Source of the DNA: Bacillota bacterium
GTDB taxonomy: Bacteria; Bacillota; Sulfobacillia; Sulfobacillales; Sulfobacillaceae
NCBI GenBank assembly: GCA_023488565.1
Contig: JAMDDZ010000077.1
Span: 1-28,236, forward strand
Direction: 5' to 3'
DNA length: 28,236 bases
This document shows, one piece after another, positions 1-6,310 of this stretch. The translations under genes and the position numbers were made by a program. The notes under the pieces are model-generated. The model saw only the letters and a program-made list of their open reading frames with translations, had not been told where the DNA came from and did not search any database. How positions within the stretch are numbered: position 1 is the first letter of the stretch; every line of letters begins with the position of its first letter.

Positions 1-250
1 GGTATTTGGAGCTGAACAGAGGCAAAAGTGCCGCAATGTCTGCGCAAAATACCTACGCTCTGTTAAACCGTATTCATTATCGTCCTCCCGCACCTGCTCC
101 CATAGCAAAATATGTGTATACGCCAACCTGGCACCTTCGCGATGCCAATTGGTCACCCAATATGCCGCCAACGGTTGCCAAAATCTATCAGTTTTAAGAC
201 TCGATACCTCAAGCACCACCCGGTTCCGGAACTTTTTTGGTGACGACATG
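1..250 (-). CDS. Partial unknown protein, runs off left edge
   Basis: On the minus strand a frame is open from about position 300 to position 1 with no stop. The first ATG is at 250 and the protein begins MSSPKKFRNRVVLEVSS. The 83 visible residues are rich in Trp, Arg and Glu (for example FWQPLAAYWVTNWHREGARL) and read like real protein, but I do not recognise a family. No clear Shine-Dalgarno sequence precedes the ATG, so the true start may differ or the gene may itself be a remnant. It lies on the same strand as the decayed phage and transposon fragments to its right and probably belongs to the same accessory region. The C-terminus is outside the window. Confidence 0.4.
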
Positions 251-480
251 GTGTGTGGATCGGTTATTGGCAGACGTGGGGCCGGCACCTGTTGCTACAG
301 GGGTCGGCACTGTCATAATTACGGCACAAATTGCCAATTACCAGATGGAGTACCTGGCGCAAAAAATCCGGTTTGTCGCAAACCCAACGCAAAACCGTGT
401 TCCGCTTTGGCATCGTCGAAATGCAACAACAAAAGTTTTTGATTTAGCCCTGTTACTACCGTGCCCAGAATCTTTTCCAG
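251..480. other. No recognisable gene
   Basis: This stretch between the left partial ORF and the DUF5131 remnant holds only short overlapping frames on both strands. A minus-strand frame (319-645) continues from the DUF5131 remnant through here, with segments such as LLLLHFDDAKAEHGF, but it matches no family I know. I see no RNA gene, terminator or repeat. It is best regarded as decayed accessory DNA. Confidence 0.4.
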
Positions 481-742
481 TGCTTTTCCTTCAGCGCCAA
501 ATGCTCGCTCCAGCACAGCTTTCATCATCGTGCCGATAAAGGCGATCCGGATGGCACTGCACATTATGGGCCGCATGAGGAGCCGTCCAAGATTCCGTGG
601 TCCAGCCAAAGCGGTGCGAAAGGGTTTCCGTGTAACAATGTTCACAGCCCGGACTGACCTCCGAACAGCCGGTCACGGGATTCCACACATATCCTTTGGT
701 GCCGTTTTCGGACTGAGTCCATTCAATACGGGTCTGACCCAT
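480..742 (-). pseudogene. Degenerate phage Gp37/Gp68-type (DUF5131) gene
   Basis: Starting at the ATG at 742 the minus strand reads MGQTRIEWTQ and continues with WNPVTGCSEVSPGCEHCY. This is the characteristic N-terminus of DUF5131 / phage Gp37-Gp68 family proteins, with its radical-SAM-like Cys cluster (CxxxxxxxCxxC). The frame matches through CHPDRL near 539 and then becomes unrelated sequence. In the neighbouring frame FIGTMMKAVLERAF follows at once, which resembles the family's next block after a gap of roughly 30 residues. A deletion with a frameshift explains this best. The rest of the usual protein of about 240 or more residues is missing, so the gene is almost certainly dead. It overlaps the end of the small ORF at 723-905 by about 20 bp, a phage-like arrangement. 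Confidence 0.6.
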
Positions 743-905
743 GGAACTCATAAGCATCCGGCAGGGAATAAGGCGCATCCTGGATGAAGGTCCAGTCAAT
801 GACGGGCTCGTGGGTCAGAAATGTCTCGGCTTGCCGTAACATGTGGCCAACAATATGAGGAGACGGCCAGTGCCTTATATCCCGCCACGCTCTATGGAGG
901 GTCAC
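723..905 (-). CDS. Short unrecognised ORF upstream of DUF5131 remnant
   Basis: A 60-residue minus-strand frame starts at a GTG and contains HIVGHMLRQAETFLTHEPV and DWTFIQDAPYSLPDAYEFHG. The composition looks like genuine protein, and its stop overlaps the start of the DUF5131 remnant by about 20 bp, as in an operon. No ribosome-binding site is evident before the GTG, and the sequence directly upstream belongs to a Tn3 transposase remnant. It is therefore more likely the C-terminal piece of a longer gene cut by the transposon than a complete small gene. I cannot assign a function. Confidence 0.3.
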   Translation of the reverse strand: MTLHRAWRDIRHWPSPHIVGHMLRQAETFLTHEPVIDWTFIQDAPYSLPDAYEFHGSDPY

Positions 906-908
906 GAT

Positions 909-1272
909 TCAGCGCTTCCACCCCATCGACCATCGTCGTAAGATTATTGCCCTCCGAGAGTTCACAAAAATTGCATGTCCCATAAAAATTAAGCTTCCAA
1001 ACTCACGGAGTTTGATGTGATGCGTTTGCTTCTGATTTCCCTGGGATTTCCCCCGGTTCAGCAACTCGGACAGAATGTAACAGATGACGCAATTGGCGAG
1101 CAGCCGTGAGCACTCGCTCCGGATTTGTTGTTCGAGATCCATTTTGACACGAAGCCGACCTGAATACGTATACGCAACGGCACGCCGCAGCTTAGTACGA
1201 CTCGCCTCGGTTCAGCGCCCGCTGCACGTTGTGGCGCAGGATCACCCAATCTACGTGGGTCATTATTTCCAA
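909..1272 (-). pseudogene. Tn3-family transposase C-terminal remnant
   Basis: Two minus-strand frames together reproduce the end of a Tn3-family (DDE_Tnp_Tn3) transposase. The first, just left of 1272, reads LEIMTHVDWVILRHNVQRA then LNRGESY and hits a stop. The second frame continues RRAVAYTYSGRLRVK, then DLEQQIRSECSRLLANCV and LSELLNR. In intact relatives these blocks form one continuous segment (ILRHNVQRALNRGE, LYRAI, LRV, LWNQCARLLANCI-YYN, LLSELL). The expected tail (VAWQHIN-GRYEF type) is present only as a shadow (LIFMGHAIF). The catalytic DDE core, terminal inverted repeats and resolvase are absent, so this is a dead fragment of roughly the last 100 residues. The MFS gene begins its 3' end only about 30 bp away, suggesting the insertion once bordered it. 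Confidence 0.7.
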
Positions 1273-1297
1273 AGATCACGTGAAGTCACATAGGGAA

Positions 1298-2545
1298 TCA
1301 GGTGCGGAATCCCGAGCTTGTTCCCTTGTCTTGGAACATATGGGAACGTACAAAAAGGAGTCCAAACATACTGACGAGGAACCCGATCCCCGCCAACATG
1401 CTGGAAACGACCATTACCGCCTGCCGTTGGAGGTCCCACCCGACCGCTACCATCGCAATGGGGGACAAGAATTGGTTGAGGGACCCCAAAAGACCGAAAA
1501 CTCTTCCGCGATACTCTGAGGGCACTCTCTGTTGCAACCAAGTTGTGATTCCAATATTCACCGGTGACATCGTTATACCAATGAACATAGCGGCCACAAC
1601 CCCTAGCCATCCTGTGTGCGTTTGACCGAAACACATCAGAACAACCGCAAACAGCAAAATGCCAGAGTATATAACAGAAAACGTCGACCACCTAGACAAC
1701 AACCGGGGAGTGAGCCATGCTCCGAAGAGTAACCCCCCGCCTAAGGCGGTAACCAGTAAACCAAACCCGTCGGCTTTCATCCGAAATTGCGTGTGCGTGG
1801 CGACCAGAAACAGATTTTCCAAGGGCCCGGCCATGACATTGGCCAAGGCCATGGTCAGCCCTAATGCCCACACACTCCGATGGCGGAGCAGATACTGCAC
1901 TCCCTCTTTCATCTGAAGGCCGATCGGAACCCGAGACAGCGTCGATGTATCCCTCTGCTGAGGAACCAGATCTCTCGGTAAGGTGCGGACCATGATAAAA
2001 GACCATACAAACGTGCCCGCATCCAGCACGAGCACCCATGACGGATGACCTAATCCAGTGACAAGAACACCCCCGAGCACAGGCCCCATCAAATCTGCGG
2101 CGTGGCGCGTCATGGCTAACAGGGAATTCACCACGGGCAGGTTCGTCCCCGCGAGGTGCGGCATTATTGCCCGCTCGCTGGTGCCAAACACTAGGCTCCA
2201 AAGCGTATTGACAAAGATGATGCCATAAACCCACCACAGAGCATTGAAGTTCAACCCCCATCCGACGGGAATCAATATAATCAGGACGGCGCGGACGATG
2301 TCCGCCGTTAACATCATTCGCCTGCGGGACCAGCGATCAACTAATGTTCCCACCACAGGACCTCCGAGCAGAACTGGGAGACTAGCGAAAGCATAGACCA
2401 TGCCGCTTTGCAAGGAAGAATGCGTTCTAGCCAGGACAATCCATGCCAACGCAATCATCGTCATGTTGCTACCGAGTCGGGACACTAAGGCACCACTCCA
2501 GTAATTGCGGAGAATGCGATCACGATGCAGTAGCTGCCAATACAT
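1298..2545 (-). CDS. MFS transporter, probable drug/siderophore exporter
   Basis: A 415-residue integral membrane protein with about 12 hydrophobic segments, resembling the MFS_3 / EntS-like branch of exporters. The loop between segments 2 and 3 carries the MFS signature region as GTLVDRWSRRRMML (consensus GxLaDRxGRRxxl). The N-terminal block SRLGSNMTMIALAWIVL is typical of this branch. It would export a small molecule using the proton gradient; the substrate cannot be read from the sequence. The ATG at 2545 shares its A with the TAA stop of the upstream 147-residue gene, so the two are probably translated in a coupled way. No terminator is visible after the stop, where a Tn3 remnant begins within about 30 bp. 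The reading frame is intact despite the decayed neighbours. Confidence 0.85.
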   Translation of the reverse strand: MYWQLLHRDRILRNYWSGALVSRLGSNMTMIALAWIVLARTHSSLQSGMVYAFASLPVLLGGPVVGTLVDRWSRRRMMLTADIVRAVLIILIPVGWGLNFNALWWVYGIIFVNTLWSLVFGTSERAIMPHLAGTNLPVVNSLLAMTRHAADLMGPVLGGVLVTGLGHPSWVLVLDAGTFVWSFIMVRTLPRDLVPQQRDTSTLSRVPIGLQMKEGVQYLLRHRSVWALGLTMALANVMAGPLENLFLVATHTQFRMKADGFGLLVTALGGGLLFGAWLTPRLLSRWSTFSVIYSGILLFAVVLMCFGQTHTGWLGVVAAMFIGITMSPVNIGITTWLQQRVPSEYRGRVFGLLGSLNQFLSPIAMVAVGWDLQRQAVMVVSSMLAGIGFLVSMFGLLFVRSHMFQDKGTSSGFRT

Positions 2546-2988
2546 TAGAGTGCCCCTTCTCGTACAGCTTTGGTTAGTGCCTCTTTAACGTTACCACAGA
2601 TGAGGATTTTCTCATTCAACACATGAACCATTGGAGCAAACACTCGGTCATTCCAGCGAGAGCACGGCACGACTATCCCCGATAGTCTATAAAGCGCCTC
2701 TTCGACCGCTCGTACCAGCGCCTCTTCCAAGAATGCATGAATGTGAGGATACTTAAGCTGAGCACTGGTTTGATACGTGGAGAACGATGATAGGACGGGA
2801 CCCGTAATATTGAGTCCCAACAGTGCATCCACAAGGATTTCCTGGGAGACCGGAGGGTGAAGGCATTCACGGATCAAGAAGCGAAGAACCCGGAGATTAT
2901 CCTGACATGGGTCCAGAATCACCGTGTTACTCGGAAGTTTCATTGCATGGTTGACGGCTCCTGTTACAAGAAGTACTACTTTTGCCAA
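2545..2988 (-). CDS. Unrecognised protein coupled to MFS exporter
   Basis: A 147-residue soluble-looking protein. The longest frame starts at a TTG (MAKVVLLVTG); an alternative ATG lies 15 codons in (MKLPSNTVILDP), with an AGGAG about 14 bases upstream of it, so the start is uncertain. It has no signal peptide or membrane segment. The middle holds a predicted helical stretch (HAFLEEALVRAVEEALYRLSG), then VVPCSRWNDRVFAPMVHVL and a basic/alanine-rich end (VKEALTKAVREGAL). I do not recognise a family. Its stop overlaps the start of the MFS exporter in a TAATG junction, so a joint role, such as sensing or modifying the exported compound, is possible but unproven. Its upstream region overlaps the truncated DUF4012 fragment on the other strand, so its original promoter may have been lost. 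Confidence 0.6.
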   Translation of the reverse strand: MAKVVLLVTGAVNHAMKLPSNTVILDPCQDNLRVLRFLIRECLHPPVSQEILVDALLGLNITGPVLSSFSTYQTSAQLKYPHIHAFLEEALVRAVEEALYRLSGIVVPCSRWNDRVFAPMVHVLNEKILICGNVKEALTKAVREGAL

Positions 2989-3049
2989 AGAATATGTTCA
3001 CGTTACCATCACTCATCGTCTGGAGACTATTTAGCATTATTTGGGATAA

Positions 3050-3406
3050 TCCAGCGGCCCTGATAACAATTGGCTGGTCGCACCGTATTCCGATTGGGTG
3101 CGTGTGTATCTTCCACCGGGAACCAAGCTTCTCGGCATTAATGGGCAAAATGGAGCTATAGAGCCTTATGAGAACACTATTGTCAATAAAGCGGTGGTGG
3201 GAACTCACGTGACCGAACCGATTAAAGCGTCGGCCTCGGCACCTGCGGCTAGGGGCACTTTAGTGTTTCGTGTGGAACTGCCGCCATCATTTACACTTTC
3301 ATCTTTTACCATTCAAAAACAGCCGGGGGTACCGGTTGCGCATTACGTGGTGCAAATCGGTAACCACAGCAAAGCCTGTGGGATCTACGCGAAGATATCG
3401 TGCTGA
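3050..3406 (+). pseudogene. C-terminal fragment of a DUF4012-like protein
   Basis: The plus-strand frame opens after a stop at 3047 and reads PDNNWLVAPYSDWVRVYLPP, then GTKLLGINGQNG, and later FRVELPPSFTLSSFTIQKQPG. This resembles the C-terminal beta-rich part of DUF4012 proteins (WVRVYVPxGS, then a turn, then YxLxIQKQPGT), which are secreted or membrane proteins found in polysaccharide clusters. Family members are normally several hundred residues. Here only about 118 residues remain, with no start codon and RBS where the N-terminus should be; a GTG at 3098 exists but lies inside the conserved block. The 5' part is missing at a junction near 3050, where the divergent 147-residue gene's upstream region begins. 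The downstream GT4 glycosyltransferase follows in 30 bp and was probably its operon partner. Confidence 0.5.
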
Positions 3407-3436
3407 CAGGGCTTTGATCATGAAGGAGGTTTGTTG

Positions 3437-4552
3437 GTGCGGGTGACATTCGTTCTTCCCAATTTCACTCAGGTACCCATTGGCGGGTATAAGGTGGTAT
3501 ATCAATATGCCAATGAGTTGGTTAAATTGGGGCACCATGTCGTGGTGGTGCAGTCACCATTGACACGATTCGGGGCTAAAGGGCTTGACAGGATTCGGGC
3601 TTACAGTAGTTATTTGCGCCAAGGCGCTTTAGGAGGGCATTCATACCTTCCTCGTTGGCTAACCCTTGATCCGCGGATAAATGTGCTGTGGCGTCCGTCG
3701 CTGGACCCGGCACAAATTCCCGATGGCGATGCGGTAATCGCCACTGCATGGCAAACGTCGGAATGGGTTGCCGCCTATCCTTCTACTAAGGGCAGGAAGT
3801 TCTATTTGATTCAACATCTAGAAACCTGGAGCGGTGGCAATGCTGACCGGGTGATTGCTACATGGACTTTGCCATTGACAAAAATCGTGATTGCCAAATG
3901 GCTTTGGGACTATGCGCACGCAATGGGGGAGAGCGCAATTTACATTCCCAACGGGTCTGATCCCGACGAGTTTAATGTCGATGTGCCTATAATGGCAAGA
4001 AACGGAAACCATGTGGGCATGATGTATCATCGCGCTGCCTGGAAAGGCAGCCAAGATGGACTTAAGGCTCTGGATATTGTTCGCGGTGCTGTTCCTGAAC
4101 TGCAGGTGACGTTATTTGGAACTGAAGACCGGCCGCATTCACTGCCGGAGTCGGTACGTTATGTGGTCAATCCCACCCGCCAGGCTCTCCGGCAAATCTA
4201 CAACCAGGTTGCCATTTTCATAGGACCTAGTTGGACCGAGGGTTGGGGCCTGCCACCCATGGAAGCGGCTATGTGCGGGGCAGCACTCGCGGTGACTGAC
4301 ATTGGCGGCCATAGGGAGTATGCCCGTCACTTGCGTACCGCCCTGTTGTCGCCCCCACACGACCCAGAGGTGATGGCTGAAAACGTGAAGCGTTTAATTG
4401 TTGATCCGCCCTTACGATGGAAACTGGCCGAGGAAGGGCGACGATGGTGCCAGAACCTTAGTTGGGAAAAATCCGGACGAATGCTTGAGCAAGCACTAAG
4501 CAGGAATGAGGGACCGCCAGGCGGCCAAGATGAAAAAGCCCCAACCGAGTAA
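3437..4552 (+). CDS. GT4-type glycosyltransferase
   Basis: A GT-B fold glycosyltransferase of the GT4 / glycosyl-transferase-1 family, which transfers a sugar from a nucleotide-sugar donor, probably to a cell-surface polysaccharide or glycan. I place the start at the GTG at 3437, 7 bases after a perfect AGGAGG (3424-3429), giving MRVTFVLPNFTQVPIGGY and 371 residues; upstream TTG codons are too close to the RBS. The N-terminal domain has the Rossmann start and GGYKVVYQYANELVKLGHHV. The C-terminal domain holds the family signature GPSWTEGWGLPPMEAAMCG with the E-x7-E nucleotide-sugar motif, followed by VTDIGGHREY. No signal peptide is seen, so it is probably cytoplasmic or membrane-associated. 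It follows the DUF4012-like fragment. Its 3' end overlaps the convergent DUF423 gene by 57 bp. Confidence 0.85.
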   Translation: MRVTFVLPNFTQVPIGGYKVVYQYANELVKLGHHVVVVQSPLTRFGAKGLDRIRAYSSYLRQGALGGHSYLPRWLTLDPRINVLWRPSLDPAQIPDGDAVIATAWQTSEWVAAYPSTKGRKFYLIQHLETWSGGNADRVIATWTLPLTKIVIAKWLWDYAHAMGESAIYIPNGSDPDEFNVDVPIMARNGNHVGMMYHRAAWKGSQDGLKALDIVRGAVPELQVTLFGTEDRPHSLPESVRYVVNPTRQALRQIYNQVAIFIGPSWTEGWGLPPMEAAMCGAALAVTDIGGHREYARHLRTALLSPPHDPEVMAENVKRLIVDPPLRWKLAEEGRRWCQNLSWEKSGRMLEQALSRNEGPPGGQDEKAPTE

Positions 4553-4879
4553 GAAAAATAAGCCACCCAACGGGGTCACCAATCCCCAGCGCTTAGAGCC
4601 GGTTAGAGCCAGAGTGTAGAGACTGCCGGAGAACAGAATAATGCCGACGACAAAACTCCACCCGGCCCAGGTTAGGGCAGTGGATTGCGAGAGGATGGCA
4701 CTGGATACTGACACCAGGCCCAGTCCCAATGCATGATACATTTGGTATTGTACGCCTGTTTGAAAGGTGGCCAGCTGCTCGACGTTTAGCTTGGCCTTCA
4801 GGCCATGGGCTCCAAAGGCACCTAAACCAACAGCTAAAAAACCGAAGATGCCGCCGAACAATAGCAGCGTGACGTTCAT
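4496..4879 (-). CDS. DUF423 family membrane protein
   Basis: A 127-residue protein with about four transmembrane helices, belonging to DUF423 (YwdK / TMEM256-like). The family signature GAFGAHGLKAKL follows the first helix, then FQTGVQYQMYHALGLGLV, and SGSLYTLALTG precedes the last two helices. The biochemical role of the family is not established. I chose the ATG at 4879 because GGGAGTGAT lies just upstream and MNVTLLLFGGIFG matches the normal family N-terminus; the longer frame from 4912 adds a polar extension that families lack. The last 57 bp overlap the 3' end of the convergent glycosyltransferase gene. A divergent phosphoesterase starts about 100 bp away, so the two share that intergenic space for promoters. 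Confidence 0.85.
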   Translation of the reverse strand: MNVTLLLFGGIFGFLAVGLGAFGAHGLKAKLNVEQLATFQTGVQYQMYHALGLGLVSVSSAILSQSTALTWAGWSFVVGIILFSGSLYTLALTGSKRWGLVTPLGGLFFLLGWGFFILAAWRSLIPA

Positions 4880-4980
4880 AGGATCACTCCCTTGATTGGA
4901 GAAGTGGGTCAATCTCCATTACAATGTGACTGGGCATCCAGTTTGTCAAATCTTTCCGGGAAGCGGGGCAGAAAAAGTTT

Positions 4981-6048
4981 ATGAGTATCAAACTCAGTAA
5001 AGTTTTTCTTGGACTGGCACTGCTTTTTGGTATCATTTGGGCTTGGCTGAGGCTGGGGGGCGGTATAACATCGGAGATCACCCCAGTAAAACCTGTCGCA
5101 CCATTTCGCCATGTGGTGATTATTATGATGGAAAATCATGGAACGTCGGAATTGCTCAATAATCCTAATACTCCCTATATTTCTCATCTCATAGCGGCTT
5201 ATGGATTTGATCCCCAGTATCGGGGAGTGACTCATCCCAGTCTTCCCAATTATCTCGCGACAATTTCGGGGTCTACCCAAGGCATTTGGACGGACAATCC
5301 TGGCCGGAAGTTTAGTGGTCCGACCATTATCTCTCAATTGCAGGATCATCATCTGACTTGGGAGGGGGTGATGCAGAGCATCCCATCCCCAACATTTGAG
5401 GGCAATTGGTATCCCGAGCCTTCAGACAAAGCGCAGTCCAGTTCCGCGCCGGCCACAGCGCTTTACGCCAAAAAACACAATCCGTTTGCCTTTTTTACCA
5501 GTATCCCGCGGTCATTGCTGCGAACCCACATTGTTAATTTGCATGCGTTCCAAAGACAGTTGGCTCAAGGGCATCTCGCCGATTTTGTGTGGATTACCCC
5601 CAACCTATGCCATGATATGCACGGGGAACCAAATACTTCGGGTTCTCGTTGTCCAGTTGCCAACAGCGTACAGTTAGAGCGATTAGGCAACAAATTTTTA
5701 GAACAACTAGTGCCGGAGATTACTCACAGCCGAATGTGGCACGGAAATTCCGTCATGTTCATTACCTGGGATGAAGCTAATGCACCCGCGGGACTAGTCT
5801 CACTACCTCAGTATTTAGCCGCGGCACCGGGGGCGCCCAATTTTCTGGGTGTAACGATAGGAGGCGGTCTGGTGCCCTTAATCGTTATTGCCCCCCAAAC
5901 TCGCCATCGTACTATCAGTATCGACTGCAATCATTATTGCCTGTTAAAAACTATTGAAAACAGCTGGCACTTAAAGTATCTAGGAAAGGCGGCCAATCCT
6001 TCAGTTCCTACCTTGGTACCGTTAGTTCCAAAACGCCGAGTCCCTTAA
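4981..6048 (+). CDS. Membrane-anchored phosphoesterase (PF04185-like)
   Basis: A 355-residue member of the alkaline-phosphatase superfamily branch containing acid phosphatases and phospholipase C-like phosphoesterases. An N-terminal hydrophobic segment (about residues 6-24, LSKVFLGLALLFGIIWAWL) acts as a signal anchor, so the enzyme should act outside the membrane. Visible family motifs are HVVIIMMENHGTSELL with the metal-ligand Glu-Asn, VTHPSLPNYLATISGST, and the C-terminal FITWDEAN. The substrate is unknown; phosphate monoesters or phospholipid head groups are typical of the family. The ATG at 4981 is used because the signal anchor begins there; only a weak purine stretch (GGGCAG) precedes it. 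Two bases of the stop codon overlap the stop of the convergent 35-residue peptide gene. Confidence 0.8.
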   Translation: MSIKLSKVFLGLALLFGIIWAWLRLGGGITSEITPVKPVAPFRHVVIIMMENHGTSELLNNPNTPYISHLIAAYGFDPQYRGVTHPSLPNYLATISGSTQGIWTDNPGRKFSGPTIISQLQDHHLTWEGVMQSIPSPTFEGNWYPEPSDKAQSSSAPATALYAKKHNPFAFFTSIPRSLLRTHIVNLHAFQRQLAQGHLADFVWITPNLCHDMHGEPNTSGSRCPVANSVQLERLGNKFLEQLVPEITHSRMWHGNSVMFITWDEANAPAGLVSLPQYLAAAPGAPNFLGVTIGGGLVPLIVIAPQTRHRTISIDCNHYCLLKTIENSWHLKYLGKAANPSVPTLVPLVPKRRVP

Positions 6049-6152
6049 TCGTCATGATAATCGCGAAAAAACGTTGGGGCAATGATAAAAATGGACCCGA
6101 TGAACAAAATGCCGGTAACGGCGATGACTACGATGTCTCCTGAATTTATCAT
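6045..6152 (-). CDS. 35-residue single-span membrane peptide
   Basis: A small minus-strand ORF starting ATG at 6152, with a perfect GGAGGT ribosome-binding site (6162-6167) 9 bases upstream. The peptide begins MINSGDIVVIAVTG, continues through a hydrophobic span (ILFIGSIFIIAPTFF), and ends in a charged tail RDYHDD. That gives one membrane helix at about residues 7-29 with a short cytoplasmic or external tail. The RBS strength and clean helix argue that it is translated. I do not recognise a family; small accessory subunits of transporters or oxidases look like this, as do stress-related small membrane proteins. It is divergent from the amino-acid permease about 160 bp away and ends tail to tail on the phosphoesterase stop. 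Confidence 0.6.
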   Translation of the reverse strand: MINSGDIVVIAVTGILFIGSIFIIAPTFFRDYHDD

Positions 6153-6208
6153 GATGGCGGGACCTCCTTTAAACAATCTTGGCTGAGTACGTCTAGTGTG
6201 TGCTTGGA

Positions 6209-6221
6209 GTTAATCATTAAC
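6209..6221. promoter_or_regulatory. Perfect palindrome, candidate operator
   Basis: GTTAAT-C-ATTAAC is a perfect 13-bp inverted repeat located between the divergent small membrane peptide gene and the amino-acid permease gene. Its position about 90 bp before the permease start and 57 bp before the peptide start suits a regulator-binding site. No regulator gene lies nearby, and a 13-bp AT-rich palindrome can arise by chance. Confidence 0.3.
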
Positions 6222-6310
6222 GTCACTAAGATGTTGGCTATGCTCCCAAGCACGGGGAAATTGTCTGATTCGGGTGCATAATTGGTAAGATTGCTCGGAA
6301 TACTATCGCT

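Noticed and set aside
2927..3208. Minus-strand 93-residue ORF
   Set aside because: It overlaps both the 147-residue gene's start and the DUF4012 fragment, with no family resemblance and no RBS; it is a shadow frame.
4920..4949. TTGACA on the minus strand as a -35 for the DUF423 gene
   Set aside because: The -35 is perfect but the nearest -10-like sequence (TGTAAT) is 20 bp away, and closer ones match badly.
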